Positions 18,094-26,441 of a DNA stretch of 64,000 nucleotides are shown piece by piece. The position numbers and the translations under genes are program-made. Location of the stretch: NCBI GenBank assembly GCA_050260255.1, contig JBLNBW010000044.1:39522-103521 (forward strand), read 5' to 3'. This DNA comes from JAQGMV01 sp050260255 (GTDB lineage: Bacteria > Pseudomonadota > Gammaproteobacteria > Burkholderiales > SG8-41). How positions within the stretch are numbered: position 1 is the stretch's first letter; every line of letters starts with the position of its first letter. The notes under the pieces are model-generated. The model had not been told where the DNA came from. It was given only the letters and a program-made list of their open reading frames with translations, and searched no databases.

Positions 18094-19425
18094 TTATTTC
18101 TCGCGCATCGCCTTGTTGATCGACTCGGTGAGCGGTCTTAGCAGGTAGTCCAGCACCGTGCGCTCGCCCGTCGGTATGACGAGCATTGCCGGCATGCCGG
18201 GGAACAGCTTTACGTTGCTCTGCGCGGCCAGCTCGTCGGCTGGAATCTTTGCCTGCACCGCGTAGTAGCTCTGCCCGCTGCGGCTGTCGGTGAGGCGATC
18301 CGCCGACACCTGCGTGATGTGCGCTCGCATACTGGGAGTACTTCGCTGGGTATACGCAGTGAGGCGTACCTGCGCGTCCATGTCCGGATGCACGCCGTCG
18401 ATGTCTTCGACGTTGACGGTTGCTTCGACCGCAAGCGCCTGGGTGTCCGGTACGATATCCATGATCTTCTCGCCACGCCCTATCACGCCGCCCACGCTGA
18501 AGACGGTCATCCCGACGACGTAGCCGGAATACGGCGCGCGGATCTCGGTACGTGCCAGCGTGTCCTCGGCGACCTTGAGCTTGGGGCCTAGCTCAGCGAG
18601 CTTCGCCTGCACTTCGCGCAGATCACCGGCGACCTGTGCGGCACGATCAGCCTGCAGCTGCTGGATTTGCAGCGTCGCCTCGTTGATCACCTGGTTGGCC
18701 TTTGCGACATTCGCCTTGACTTCGCCGACCTGCCCTTCGAGCTCGGCGGCGGAGCGCTCGAGCTCGAGCATGCGCTGACGCGGCACATAGCCTTTCTTGA
18801 ACAGGTCGCGCAGCCCCGTCACCTCGCCGCGCGTGGATTCAAGCTGCTGCTGACGCGACACGAGGACCGCCCTGGAGCCTGTGATCTGCTCGCGCGTCTG
18901 CGCCACTTTCTGCTTGAGCAGCGATACCTGACCGGCGAGCGCCGTCTGCCGGCTTACGAACAGGTTCTCCTGTGCGCGCAGCAGTGTATCGACATCCGAA
19001 TCGCTGCGGCGTGCGAGAAGCTCGTCGGGAAACGACACCGCCGCCGCGCCGTCCCTCTCGGCGAGCAGCCGCGCTTCCTGCGCGCGCAGATCGTCGTGCT
19101 GCTTGCGCAGCACACCGACCGCGCCCAGCGCCTGCGTATTGTCGAGAACGATGAGCGTCTGGCCGGTTTCGACCTTGTCGCCCTCCTTCACGCGCAGCTC
19201 CTTCACGATGCCGCCGTCGAGATGCTGCACGCTCTTACGGTTGCCTTCGACCTTGACCACCGCGGGTGCGATGACCGCGCTGCTCACCGGGGCGACGGCG
19301 GACCAGATGCCGAGCGCCAGGACGAAAGCGCCGACTATGGCAAGACCGGTGAGTATCGGACGCCGCGCGTCGTCTTCGACTTGCGGAGCGGCCTCGCTCA
19401 CGTATGAACTCAGAGTATTGGACAT
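18094..19425 (-). CDS. type I secretion membrane fusion protein (HlyD/PrtE family)
   Basis: 443 residues. A cytoplasmic N-terminal tail and a single membrane helix (near 26-47, 'GLAIVGAFVLALGIWSAVAP') precede a periplasmic part: a biotinyl-lipoyl half ('KSVQHLDGGIVKELRVKEGD'), long coiled-coil helices (about 120-290) and a beta-barrel with 'TEIRAPYSGYVVGMTVFSVGGVI'. It bridges the ABC exporter and a TolC channel. It follows the ABC gene by 19 bases on the same strand. Confidence 0.94.
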   Translation of the reverse strand: MSNTLSSYVSEAAPQVEDDARRPILTGLAIVGAFVLALGIWSAVAPVSSAVIAPAVVKVEGNRKSVQHLDGGIVKELRVKEGDKVETGQTLIVLDNTQALGAVGVLRKQHDDLRAQEARLLAERDGAAAVSFPDELLARRSDSDVDTLLRAQENLFVSRQTALAGQVSLLKQKVAQTREQITGSRAVLVSRQQQLESTRGEVTGLRDLFKKGYVPRQRMLELERSAAELEGQVGEVKANVAKANQVINEATLQIQQLQADRAAQVAGDLREVQAKLAELGPKLKVAEDTLARTEIRAPYSGYVVGMTVFSVGGVIGRGEKIMDIVPDTQALAVEATVNVEDIDGVHPDMDAQVRLTAYTQRSTPSMRAHITQVSADRLTDSRSGQSYYAVQAKIPADELAAQSNVKLFPGMPAMLVIPTGERTVLDYLLRPLTESINKAMREK

Positions 19426-19444
19426 GTTTATTCGATGCTTGTGG

Positions 19445-21154
19445 TTATGCGTGGCCCGCGACCGCGGTACGCGTCGGCGGTGCAGACAATCGGGCCATGA
19501 TCTCCTGGCGGGGGCCGAAGCCCTTCACGACGCCGCCATCGAGGAACAGGAGTTTGTCCACCGCGTTGAGCGCCGCCATGCGGTGCGAAATGACCACGAC
19601 GGTGGTGCCCATGTTCTTCAGGCGCGAGAGGCACTCGAGCAATGCCGCCTCGCCGTTGCTGTCCAGGTTCGAATTGGGCTCGTCGAGAACAACGAAGCGC
19701 GGCGCGCCGTACACGGCGCGCGCAAGCGCGATCTGCTGGCGCTGACCGGCGGAAAGCAGCATGCCCTGGTCGCCCACCTCGGTCTCGTAGCCGTTCGGTA
19801 ATCGCAGAATCATCTCGTGCGCGCCGGCAAGGTTCGATGCACGAACGACCTCTTCCGGCACCAGCGAGCCGAAACGTGCAATGTTATCGGCAACGGTGCC
19901 GGGGAACAGTTCCACGTCCTGCGGGAGATAACCGACGTGCCGGCCGAACGCATTGCGATCCCAGGTCCAGACGTTCGCGCCGTCCAGACGCACGACACCG
20001 GCCGTAGGCGGACATACACCCACCAGCAACCGCGCAAGCGTCGACTTACCCGCCGCGCTCGGGCCCACCAGGCCGAGCGCTTCGCCGGGCGTGAGCGCGA
20101 AGCTGACTTTGTTGATCACCATGCGGGTAGTGCCGGGCGGCACGAACACCACCTCCTCCACCGAGATGTGTCCAGTCGGTTCCGCCGGCGAGATGGTCGG
20201 ACGGCGCGGCGGACGCGTGGCGAGCAGCGCGGACACGTTGTAGAGGGATTGCTTGGCTGCAATCAGTTGACGCCATAATCCCACGACTTGCTCTATCGGC
20301 TGCATCGCCCGCCCGAGCAATATGCTGGCCGCGAACATCGCGCCCGGTGTGATGGTGCGATCGATCGCGAGATAAGCCCCCACACCGAGGACCAGCGCCT
20401 GCGCCGAGAAGCGCACGAAGCGTATGCCGCTCAGCACCGTCGATCCTTGATCGACCGCCGCCGTCTGCGCCTGCAGCATGCGGTTCCTATCCTTGCGCCA
20501 GCGATCGAGCAGACCGTCCATCATGCCGCTTGCATGGATGATCTCCGCGTTTTTGAGGCTCGATTCGGCAAAGGCATAGCTGCGCGCGGCGGCATGCGTC
20601 GATTCCGCGAGCGGCTTGCGGCTCACATACTCGTTGAGCACCGCCAGTCCGAGCAGTATGCCCGCGCACAAGACCGCTGCGCCGCCGATCGCAGGATGGA
20701 TGATGAACAGCACGCCGAGGAAGAGCAGCGCCCACGGCATGTCGAGCAACGCAACAAGACCCGGACCGGCGATCAGCGAGCGGAAAGAATCAAGCTCGCG
20801 CAGCGGCTGGGTCCGCTGCAGCATCGGTACGATCAGCGACTGCTCCACCGATGCGGAAATCACGCGACGCGCGAGCAGCGCGTCGAGTCGCATGCCGCTT
20901 CGATTCAGCACGCGGGCGCGAACGCTTTCCAGGCCGGCGAGCGCGGCGATGGCAAATACGAATGCGATGCTCAGCATCACGAGTGTTGCCATGTTCCCGC
21001 TCGCAAGCACCCGGTCGTACACCTGCGAGGTGTAGATCGGCAGCGCGAGATACAGAAGATTGGTCGCCATGCTAAACAGCACGGCAGCAATGAAGTGCGT
21101 GCGGCAAGCACGTAATGCGGTGACGATTTCGTCCGGTAATTTTCTTAACTGCAT
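19445..21154 (-). CDS. type I secretion ABC transporter, permease/ATPase (PrtD family)
   Basis: 569 residues: about six membrane helices in the first half, then an ATPase domain with Walker A 'GPSAAGKST', signature 'LSAGQRQQIALARAVYG' and Walker B 'FVVLDEPNSNLD'. The LSAGQ signature and LDEPNSNLD are typical of PrtD-type protease and lipase exporters, and no C39 or CLD domain precedes the helices. It recognises a C-terminal secretion signal of an unfolded substrate. It is first in an operon with the HlyD-type adaptor, and has a good promoter about 100 bases upstream. The nearby protease gene is the most likely substrate. Confidence 0.95.
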   Translation of the reverse strand: MQLRKLPDEIVTALRACRTHFIAAVLFSMATNLLYLALPIYTSQVYDRVLASGNMATLVMLSIAFVFAIAALAGLESVRARVLNRSGMRLDALLARRVISASVEQSLIVPMLQRTQPLRELDSFRSLIAGPGLVALLDMPWALLFLGVLFIIHPAIGGAAVLCAGILLGLAVLNEYVSRKPLAESTHAAARSYAFAESSLKNAEIIHASGMMDGLLDRWRKDRNRMLQAQTAAVDQGSTVLSGIRFVRFSAQALVLGVGAYLAIDRTITPGAMFAASILLGRAMQPIEQVVGLWRQLIAAKQSLYNVSALLATRPPRRPTISPAEPTGHISVEEVVFVPPGTTRMVINKVSFALTPGEALGLVGPSAAGKSTLARLLVGVCPPTAGVVRLDGANVWTWDRNAFGRHVGYLPQDVELFPGTVADNIARFGSLVPEEVVRASNLAGAHEMILRLPNGYETEVGDQGMLLSAGQRQQIALARAVYGAPRFVVLDEPNSNLDSNGEAALLECLSRLKNMGTTVVVISHRMAALNAVDKLLFLDGGVVKGFGPRQEIMARLSAPPTRTAVAGHA

Positions 21155-21249
21155 GCTGCTCCCTGTAACCTACGGGAAAGGTCGACAACGTGGTATGTGG
21201 CGCGCGGCGAGCCGCGATGAGATTTGAAGGGCGCGCCGGAAAGGCGCTT

Positions 21250-21278
21250 TTTATAGCACGCACGTCATAGCGTCCCAA
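21250..21278 (-). promoter_or_regulatory. sigma-70-like promoter of the type I secretion operon
   Basis: On the minus strand: -35 TTGGGA (21278-21273), a 17-base spacer, -10 TATAAA (21255-21250) preceded by TGC, an extended -10. Transcription would start near 21243, giving a leader of about 90 bases before the ABC exporter start. Confidence 0.6.
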
Positions 21279-21401
21279 GCAAAAATAACTATGGCGTGCA
21301 CGTTTTACCCGAGCGTCGCCATCGTGCGACAGCCGTACGATAAGCGCTTCACGCGCGGCCTCGCATTCGAGTAATTCTTGCATGGGGCCCGTGGGGGTCG
21401 A

Positions 21402-21410
21402 TGCTATAAT
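21402..21410 (+). promoter_or_regulatory. extended -10 promoter of the rmlA polysaccharide operon
   Basis: TGCTATAAT is a perfect extended -10 element. No good -35 lies at 17 bases; TTGCAT is 21 bases upstream. Transcription would begin near 21417, about 155 bases before the rmlA GTG. It is probably the main promoter of block A. Confidence 0.55.
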
Positions 21411-21571
21411 CCGCCCCGGTTTCATAGGCTGGCGCGATGACGTTTTCGCTGCGGCCGACCGAGCAGCGCGCGCCCCGTGGCACGACACTTCGCCAGAGGC
21501 CGGCATATGAACTACACCTCAACCCGCTCTCACGAGCATCTGCGCCGCACGCTATCGTCATCGGGGACACA

Positions 21572-22462
21572 GTGACCCATACCATACGCAAGGGCATCGT
21601 CCTCGCCGGCGGCGCCGGCACGCGCCTCCATCCGGTTACACAGGTCGTATCGAAGCAGCTGCTGCCGATATACGACAAACCGATGATCTATTACCCGCTC
21701 TCGACGCTGATGCTGGCCGGCATACGAGACATACTTGTTATCACGACGCCGGAGGATGCTTCGCGCTTCAAGACGCTCCTAGGCGATGGCCGCAAATGGG
21801 GAATAGAACTGTCCTACGAGGCGCAACGAGCACCCGAGGGGATTGCCCAAGCGTTCCTGCTCGGCAAAGAATTCATCGCTGGAGAGCCGGTCGCATTGAT
21901 CCTCGGGGACAATCTCTTCTATGGACACGATCTCGTGAGTCAGCTCGGGCGGGCGGTACGCCGTAGCGAAGGCGCGACAGTATTTGCTTACCCGGTAAAC
22001 GATCCGGAACGTTACGGCGTGGTCGAGTTCGACGCCGACGGGCAGGCGCTATCTATCGTCGAGAAGCCGACGCAACCGCAGTCGCGGTACGCAGTGACCG
22101 GGCTCTATTTTTACGATGACCGCGTGGTCGACATCGCAGAGACGCTCAAGCCGTCACAGCGTGGCGAGCTCGAGATCACCGATCTCAACAATCACTACCT
22201 CGAGCGCGGACAATTGCACGTCGAGATCATGGGCCGTGGCATGGCGTGGCTGGATACCGGGACCCATGACGCGCTGCTGCAGGCCGCTCAGTTCATCGAG
22301 ACAGTGGAAAAACGCCAGGGACTGAAGGTGGCGTGCCCGGAAGAGATCGCCTATCGCAAGGGCTACATTACCGCCGCGGAACTCAAAGCGCTTGCCGCGT
22401 CGCTCGGCAAGACGAGTTACGGCAACTACTTGTCGCGTCTGCTCGAGGAGAAGGTGTTCTAG
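21572..22462 (+). CDS. rmlA: glucose-1-phosphate thymidylyltransferase
   Basis: 296 residues from GTG at 21572, matching the usual RmlA length (about 290). It makes dTDP-glucose from dTTP and glucose-1-phosphate. Motifs: 'KGIVLAGGAGTRLHPVT' (nucleotide site), 'KQLLPIYDKPMIYYPLSTLMLAGI', 'LGDNLFYG' and 'EKPTQPQSRYAVTGLYFYD'. The upstream in-frame ATG at 21437 would add 45 residues with no family similarity, while GTG at 21572 has a GGGGA ribosome site 6 bases ahead. It is followed by rmlC with a one-base overlap. No rmlB or rmlD occurs in the window. Confidence 0.95.
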   Translation: MTHTIRKGIVLAGGAGTRLHPVTQVVSKQLLPIYDKPMIYYPLSTLMLAGIRDILVITTPEDASRFKTLLGDGRKWGIELSYEAQRAPEGIAQAFLLGKEFIAGEPVALILGDNLFYGHDLVSQLGRAVRRSEGATVFAYPVNDPERYGVVEFDADGQALSIVEKPTQPQSRYAVTGLYFYDDRVVDIAETLKPSQRGELEITDLNNHYLERGQLHVEIMGRGMAWLDTGTHDALLQAAQFIETVEKRQGLKVACPEEIAYRKGYITAAELKALAASLGKTSYGNYLSRLLEEKVF

Positions 22463-23007
22463 TGAAGGTCATCGAGACCGAGCTACCCGGCGTGCTGATC
22501 ATCGAGCCGAAAATCTTCGGTGACGCGCGCGGCTTTTTCTACGAAAGCTACAACGAGCGCGAGTTTCGCGCCAATACGGGCGTCGATGCGCACTTCGTTC
22601 AGGACAATCACTCTCGCTCCGCCTGCAATGTGCTTCGGGGTCTGCACTATCAAGTGAAGCGGCCGCAGGGCAAGCTCGTGCGCACGACCGCTGGAACGGT
22701 GTATGACGTCGTCGTCGATGTACGTCGGAGCTCGAAGACGTTCGGCAAATGGCTCGGACTCATGTTGTCAGCAGACGACAGGCGAATGCTGTGGATCCCG
22801 CCCGGATATGCGCATGGGTTCCTCGTGACATCGGACTACGCCGAGTTCCAGTACAAGACCACTGAATATTGGGCACCGGAACACGAGCGGTGTATCTGCT
22901 GGAACGATCCAGAGCTCGATATTCGCTGGCCTTTAGCTGTACAGCCGATACTTTCCAGTCGGGACCAGGCCGCCCCGCGGCTGCAGCTTGCCGAGGTCCT
23001 CCCCTAG
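22462..23007 (+). CDS. rmlC: dTDP-4-dehydrorhamnose 3,5-epimerase
   Basis: 181 residues from a GTG overlapping the rmlA stop (TAGTG). The cupin fold has 'IIEPKIFGDARGFFYESYN', 'FVQDNHSRS', the catalytic His in 'VLRGLHYQ', 'GKLVRTTAGTVYDVVVDVR' and 'IPPGYAHGFLVTSDYAEFQYK'. In dTDP-rhamnose synthesis it epimerises C3 and C5 of dTDP-4-keto-6-deoxyglucose made by RmlB. It is followed by a 199-base gap before the next glycosyltransferase. Confidence 0.95.
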   Translation: MKVIETELPGVLIIEPKIFGDARGFFYESYNEREFRANTGVDAHFVQDNHSRSACNVLRGLHYQVKRPQGKLVRTTAGTVYDVVVDVRRSSKTFGKWLGLMLSADDRRMLWIPPGYAHGFLVTSDYAEFQYKTTEYWAPEHERCICWNDPELDIRWPLAVQPILSSRDQAAPRLQLAEVLP

Positions 23008-23206
23008 ATCGGTAATTTTTACCCGACACGCAGTTGGGTTGTAAGTTTTACCGCGGTTCGCGCCAACGAATCGGCCCACGCTCGGTATTTGCTGCCCTAT
23101 GGTGAACCCGCATCGGTAACTCTTCCACCATTTGGCACGGATAATGCTTCCCGCCAGGCGCCTTTGCCATCTTTCCTTTGCCGAGCTCGCGAGAGTTTGA
23201 CCCCGT

Positions 23207-23962
23207 ATGCCGCTTCCACAGATCACTGTCTCTATCGTCAGCCACAGGCAGAACGGGATGTTGAATTTTCTGCTCTCCGAGCTCGAGCGGCATTGCGCGG
23301 AGAACATCCGGCTGGTGATTACGGAAAACGTTCCGGATCCTATCCCGTTACACACGGCGCAATTAACGTGTCCGGTCCACGTCATCCGGAACCAGCACCC
23401 CAAAGGTTACGGCGCCAATCACAATGCGGCGTTCGCTTACTGCGATACCGAGTTCTACTGTGTCTGTAACCCGGACGTGACGATAACCTCCGACCCGTTC
23501 AGGCAGCTTCTCAGTACCATGCAAGCCGGCCCGCGCGTCGGTGTAGTGGGCCCGCTCGTACGCAGTCCGACGGGCAACGTCGAGGACAGTGCACGTTGCT
23601 TTCCCACCGTGTCGATCCTGCTTCGTAAGTTGATTGGCTTGCCCGTGCAGCTCGATTACCCCATAGACCGCGGATGCGTGCCGGTGGAGTGGGTGGCCGG
23701 CATGTTCATGCTGCTTCGCTCCGAGGCATATCGGGCCGTGAACGGCTTCGATGAAGCGTATTACCTGTACTACGAGGACGTGGACATCTGCCGGCGGCTG
23801 CATGAAGCGGGATGGTCCGTCCTCTATGAGCCCGGTGCGCAGGTGGTCCATGAAGGCCAGCGTGCCAGCAGAAAGGACGGACGCCTCGCGTTGCAGCACC
23901 TGGCAAGCATCGTCCGCTATTTCACGGGGCCAAGACCCCGAAGTGCCAATCAAGTGAACTAA
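23207..23962 (+). CDS. glycosyltransferase family 2 (rhamnosyltransferase-like)
   Basis: 251 residues. A GT-A domain begins 'ITVSIVSHRQNGML', with 'KGYGANHNAAF', the DXD-like 'CNPDVTI' and an acceptor-site 'VEWVAGMFMLLRSEAYRAVNGFDEAYYLYYEDVDICRRL' region of the type found in rhamnosyltransferases and WbbL-like enzymes. It probably adds a sugar to the O-antigen repeat on the cytoplasmic face. Donor and acceptor are not assignable. It is separated from rfbF by a small hairpin and T-run. Confidence 0.88.
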   Translation: MPLPQITVSIVSHRQNGMLNFLLSELERHCAENIRLVITENVPDPIPLHTAQLTCPVHVIRNQHPKGYGANHNAAFAYCDTEFYCVCNPDVTITSDPFRQLLSTMQAGPRVGVVGPLVRSPTGNVEDSARCFPTVSILLRKLIGLPVQLDYPIDRGCVPVEWVAGMFMLLRSEAYRAVNGFDEAYYLYYEDVDICRRLHEAGWSVLYEPGAQVVHEGQRASRKDGRLALQHLASIVRYFTGPRPRSANQVN

Positions 23963-23968
23963 GAATCG

Positions 23969-23993
23969 GGCGAGCGTTGCTCGCTTCAGTTTT
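23969..23993 (+). terminator. weak terminator-like hairpin between GT2 and rfbF
   Basis: A 6-bp stem GCGAGC / GCTCGC (23969-23974 with 23978-23983), loop GTT, is followed after five bases by TTTTT (23989-23993). It could partially separate the rmlAC-GT part from the CDP-sugar module. Confidence 0.4.
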
Positions 23994-24012
23994 TCAACAT
24001 AAAGACGACAAC

Positions 24013-24786
24013 ATGACCAAGGCAGTCTTACTTGCCGGAGGCTTGGGCACGCGCCTTTCCGAGGAAACGACAGTCAAGCCGAAGCCCATGGTGGAAATCG
24101 GTGGCAAGCCGATACTCTGGCACATCATGAAGATTTATGCGGCACACGGGATCAACGAATTCGTCGTTTGCCTCGGCTACAAGGGGTATGTCATCAAGGA
24201 ATACTTCGCCAATTATTTCCTGCATACCTCGGACGTCACGTTTGACATGAAAAAGAACGAGATGACGGTGCATCATAACTATGCCGAGCCGTGGCGGGTG
24301 ACGCTCGTCGACACCGGTGAAGATACAATGATCGGCGGCCGCATCAAGCGAGTGCTGTCCTATGTGGCAGACGACCCTTATTTCTGCCTCACATACGGCG
24401 ACGGCGTCGGTGACGTAGACATTAGCAAGAGCATCGATCTGCACTGCAGTGAAAGGCGACTCGCGACTGTGACGGCGACCCAACCGCCCGGCCGATTCGG
24501 TGCGCTGCGCTTCGAAGGCTCGAAAGCGCTGGGCTTCCAGGAAAAACCGCAGGGGGACGGCGGCTGGATCAATGGTGGTTTCTTCGTCCTGTCGCCAAAG
24601 GTCGGCAAATACATCGAAGGCGATGCCACGGTGTGGGAACGAGAGCCCATGGAGAATCTCGCCCGGGATGGCGAGCTCTCCGTGTATTTCCATCATGGCT
24701 TCTGGCAGCCGATGGACACGCTGCGCGACAAGCGACACCTGGAAGAGTTGTGGGCGAGTGGCAAAGCGCCCTGGAAAGTTTGGTAA
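24013..24786 (+). CDS. rfbF: glucose-1-phosphate cytidylyltransferase
   Basis: 257 residues. Makes CDP-glucose from CTP and glucose-1-phosphate. RfbF motifs: 'KAVLLAGGLGTRLSEETTVKPKPMVEIGGKPILWHIM', with 'LTYGDGVGDVDI', 'ALGFQEKPQGDGGWINGGFFV' and 'WEREPMENLARDGEL'. The ATG at 24013 starts the motif; an earlier in-frame start adds 12 unrelated residues. In characterised systems CDP-glucose is then 4,6-dehydrated by RfbG/DdhB, and no typical RfbG is seen here. The next genes are an SDR, an RmlC-like epimerase and another SDR. Confidence 0.95.
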   Translation: MTKAVLLAGGLGTRLSEETTVKPKPMVEIGGKPILWHIMKIYAAHGINEFVVCLGYKGYVIKEYFANYFLHTSDVTFDMKKNEMTVHHNYAEPWRVTLVDTGEDTMIGGRIKRVLSYVADDPYFCLTYGDGVGDVDISKSIDLHCSERRLATVTATQPPGRFGALRFEGSKALGFQEKPQGDGGWINGGFFVLSPKVGKYIEGDATVWEREPMENLARDGELSVYFHHGFWQPMDTLRDKRHLEELWASGKAPWKVW

Positions 24787-24810
24787 GTCACGCCCAACGA
24801 GGAATAGAGG

Positions 24811-25872
24811 ATGAAGATCTTAATTACGGGCAATATGGGTTACATAGGGCCGGTACTGGTTCAACACCTGCGCTCGGCTTTCAAGGACGCGCAGCTGATC
24901 GGATACGATTCCGGCTTTTTCGCCCATTGCCTTACGGGTGCCGTGGCACTGCCCGAGCGCAGCCTCCACATGCAGCTCTTCGGCGACGTGCGCGATGTAT
25001 CGCCCGAAATGTTCGCGTCCGTGGACGCGGTCGTGCACCTTGCCGCTGTCTCGAACGACCCGATGGGGAAACGCTTCGAGGAAGTGACCGAGGCCATCAA
25101 CTACGCTTCCAGCGCGGACATTGCCCGTAAGGCCGTCGCGGCGGGTGTCAAGCGCTTTGTGTTCGCCTCCAGCTGCAGCATGTACGGGTACGCCGAAGGG
25201 GGGCCTCGTAAGGAGACCGACGCGCTCAATCCATTGACCGCGTATGCGAAATCGAAGGTTGCGACGGAAAAAGCGCTCGCCCAGCTCGACGCACCGAACG
25301 CGGTGGTCACGGCACTGCGTTTTTCGACCGCGTGCGGCATGTCCGACCGGCTGCGGCTCGATCTCGTCCTGAACGATTTTGTTGCCGGCGCCATGGCGTC
25401 ACGCGAAATTACGGTTCTGAGCGATGGCACGCCGTGGCGGCCGCTTATCGACGTAAAAGACATGGCGCGTGCAATACACTGGGCGCTCACCCGGGATCCC
25501 GGCAACGGCGGCCGCTATCTCGCGGTGAACGTGGGGTCGGACGAGTGGAACTACCAAGTCCGCGATCTTGCGCTCGCGGTCGCGGCCGCGATCCCGGGCA
25601 CTCGGGTGAGCATTAACGAAAACGCGCCGCCGGACAAGCGCTCGTATCGCGTCGATTTCAGCCTCTACCGGCAACTCGCGCCGACGCATCAGCCGCAGGT
25701 GGACCTCAAACAGTCCATCGAGGAATTGAAGCGCGGCATGGAGCGGATGAATTTCAGCGACGCTGATTTCCGTGGCTCCCAGTTCATGCGGCTGAAAGTC
25801 CTGGAAAAGCACATCAGCGAGGGTCGGCTCAGCAATGCGTTACGCTGGACACATGAGTCGATGGGCCGCTAA
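24811..25872 (+). CDS. SDR family nucleotide-sugar epimerase/dehydratase
   Basis: 353 residues, extended SDR. NAD(P) site 'ILITGNMGYIGPVLVQHL' with GXXGXXG, 'VVHLAAVSNDPMG', 'FASSCSMYGY' and catalytic YXXXK as 'YAKSK'. It follows rfbF by 24 bases and is followed after 2 bases by the RmlC-like epimerase, so it presumably acts on a CDP-activated sugar. The sequence does not look like a classical CDP-glucose 4,6-dehydratase, and I cannot tell dehydratase, reductase or epimerase from sequence alone. Confidence 0.85.
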   Translation: MKILITGNMGYIGPVLVQHLRSAFKDAQLIGYDSGFFAHCLTGAVALPERSLHMQLFGDVRDVSPEMFASVDAVVHLAAVSNDPMGKRFEEVTEAINYASSADIARKAVAAGVKRFVFASSCSMYGYAEGGPRKETDALNPLTAYAKSKVATEKALAQLDAPNAVVTALRFSTACGMSDRLRLDLVLNDFVAGAMASREITVLSDGTPWRPLIDVKDMARAIHWALTRDPGNGGRYLAVNVGSDEWNYQVRDLALAVAAAIPGTRVSINENAPPDKRSYRVDFSLYRQLAPTHQPQVDLKQSIEELKRGMERMNFSDADFRGSQFMRLKVLEKHISEGRLSNALRWTHESMGR

Positions 25873-25874
25873 TC

Positions 25875-26441
25875 ATGAAATTCAATAAGACGCCGCTCCA
25901 TGGCGCGTACACGATAGAGCTCGAGAAGCGCGGCGACGATCGCGGGTTTTTTGCACGGCTCTTCTGCGAGAAGGAATTCGCGGACGCCGGGCTCGTCAAT
26001 CATTTTGTACAGATAAACAATTCGCTGAGCAGCAGTAAGGGCACGCTTCGCGGCATGCACTATCAACTGCCTCCGGCCGCCGAAGTGAAAGTCGTACGCT
26101 GCGTAAAAGGCGCGCTGTTTGACGTCATCGTGGATTTGAGGCCCGATTCGCCGACTTTCCGCCGTGCTTTCGGTGCAGAGCTTACTGCCGAGAACCGGCG
26201 CATGATGTATGTTCCCAGAGGCTTCGCACACGGCTTCGTGACGCTTACCGACAACGTGGAAGCGTTCTACCTTGTCAGCGCATTTTATTCGCCCGAGAAC
26301 GAGCGCGGACTTCGATTCAACGATCCTGCCGTGGAGATCGAGTGGCCCATCGAGCCCGTCGAGATTTCCGACAAGGATCGCAAATGGCCCGATTTGAACG
26401 CCGACTTCCACGGCCTGGAAAGGATGCGGGGGCTCGTTTGA
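25875..26441 (+). CDS. RmlC-like nucleotide-sugar 3,5-epimerase (second copy)
   Basis: 188 residues, cupin, same family as rmlC but clearly diverged from the copy at 22462. Motifs: 'RGDDRGFFARLFCEKEF', 'VQINNSLSSSKGTLRGMHYQ', 'KVVRCVKGALFDVIVDLR' and 'VPRGFAHGFVTLTDNVEAFYL'. By position it belongs to the rfbF-SDR module, so the likely substrate is a CDP-linked 4-keto sugar rather than the dTDP sugar. The next SDR overlaps its stop by four bases (TTGA). Confidence 0.9.
   Translation: MKFNKTPLHGAYTIELEKRGDDRGFFARLFCEKEFADAGLVNHFVQINNSLSSSKGTLRGMHYQLPPAAEVKVVRCVKGALFDVIVDLRPDSPTFRRAFGAELTAENRRMMYVPRGFAHGFVTLTDNVEAFYLVSAFYSPENERGLRFNDPAVEIEWPIEPVEISDKDRKWPDLNADFHGLERMRGLV

Larger units (their letters stand above)
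21155..21571. other. divergent intergenic region between the type I exporter and rmlA
   Basis: It has two sigma-70-like promoters, one per direction, annotated separately. A short hairpin GCGCC-N5-GGCGC (about 21232-21247) lies in the leader of the exporter mRNA. A frame continues upstream of the rmlA start but lacks family similarity. No other gene is supported. Confidence 0.6.
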
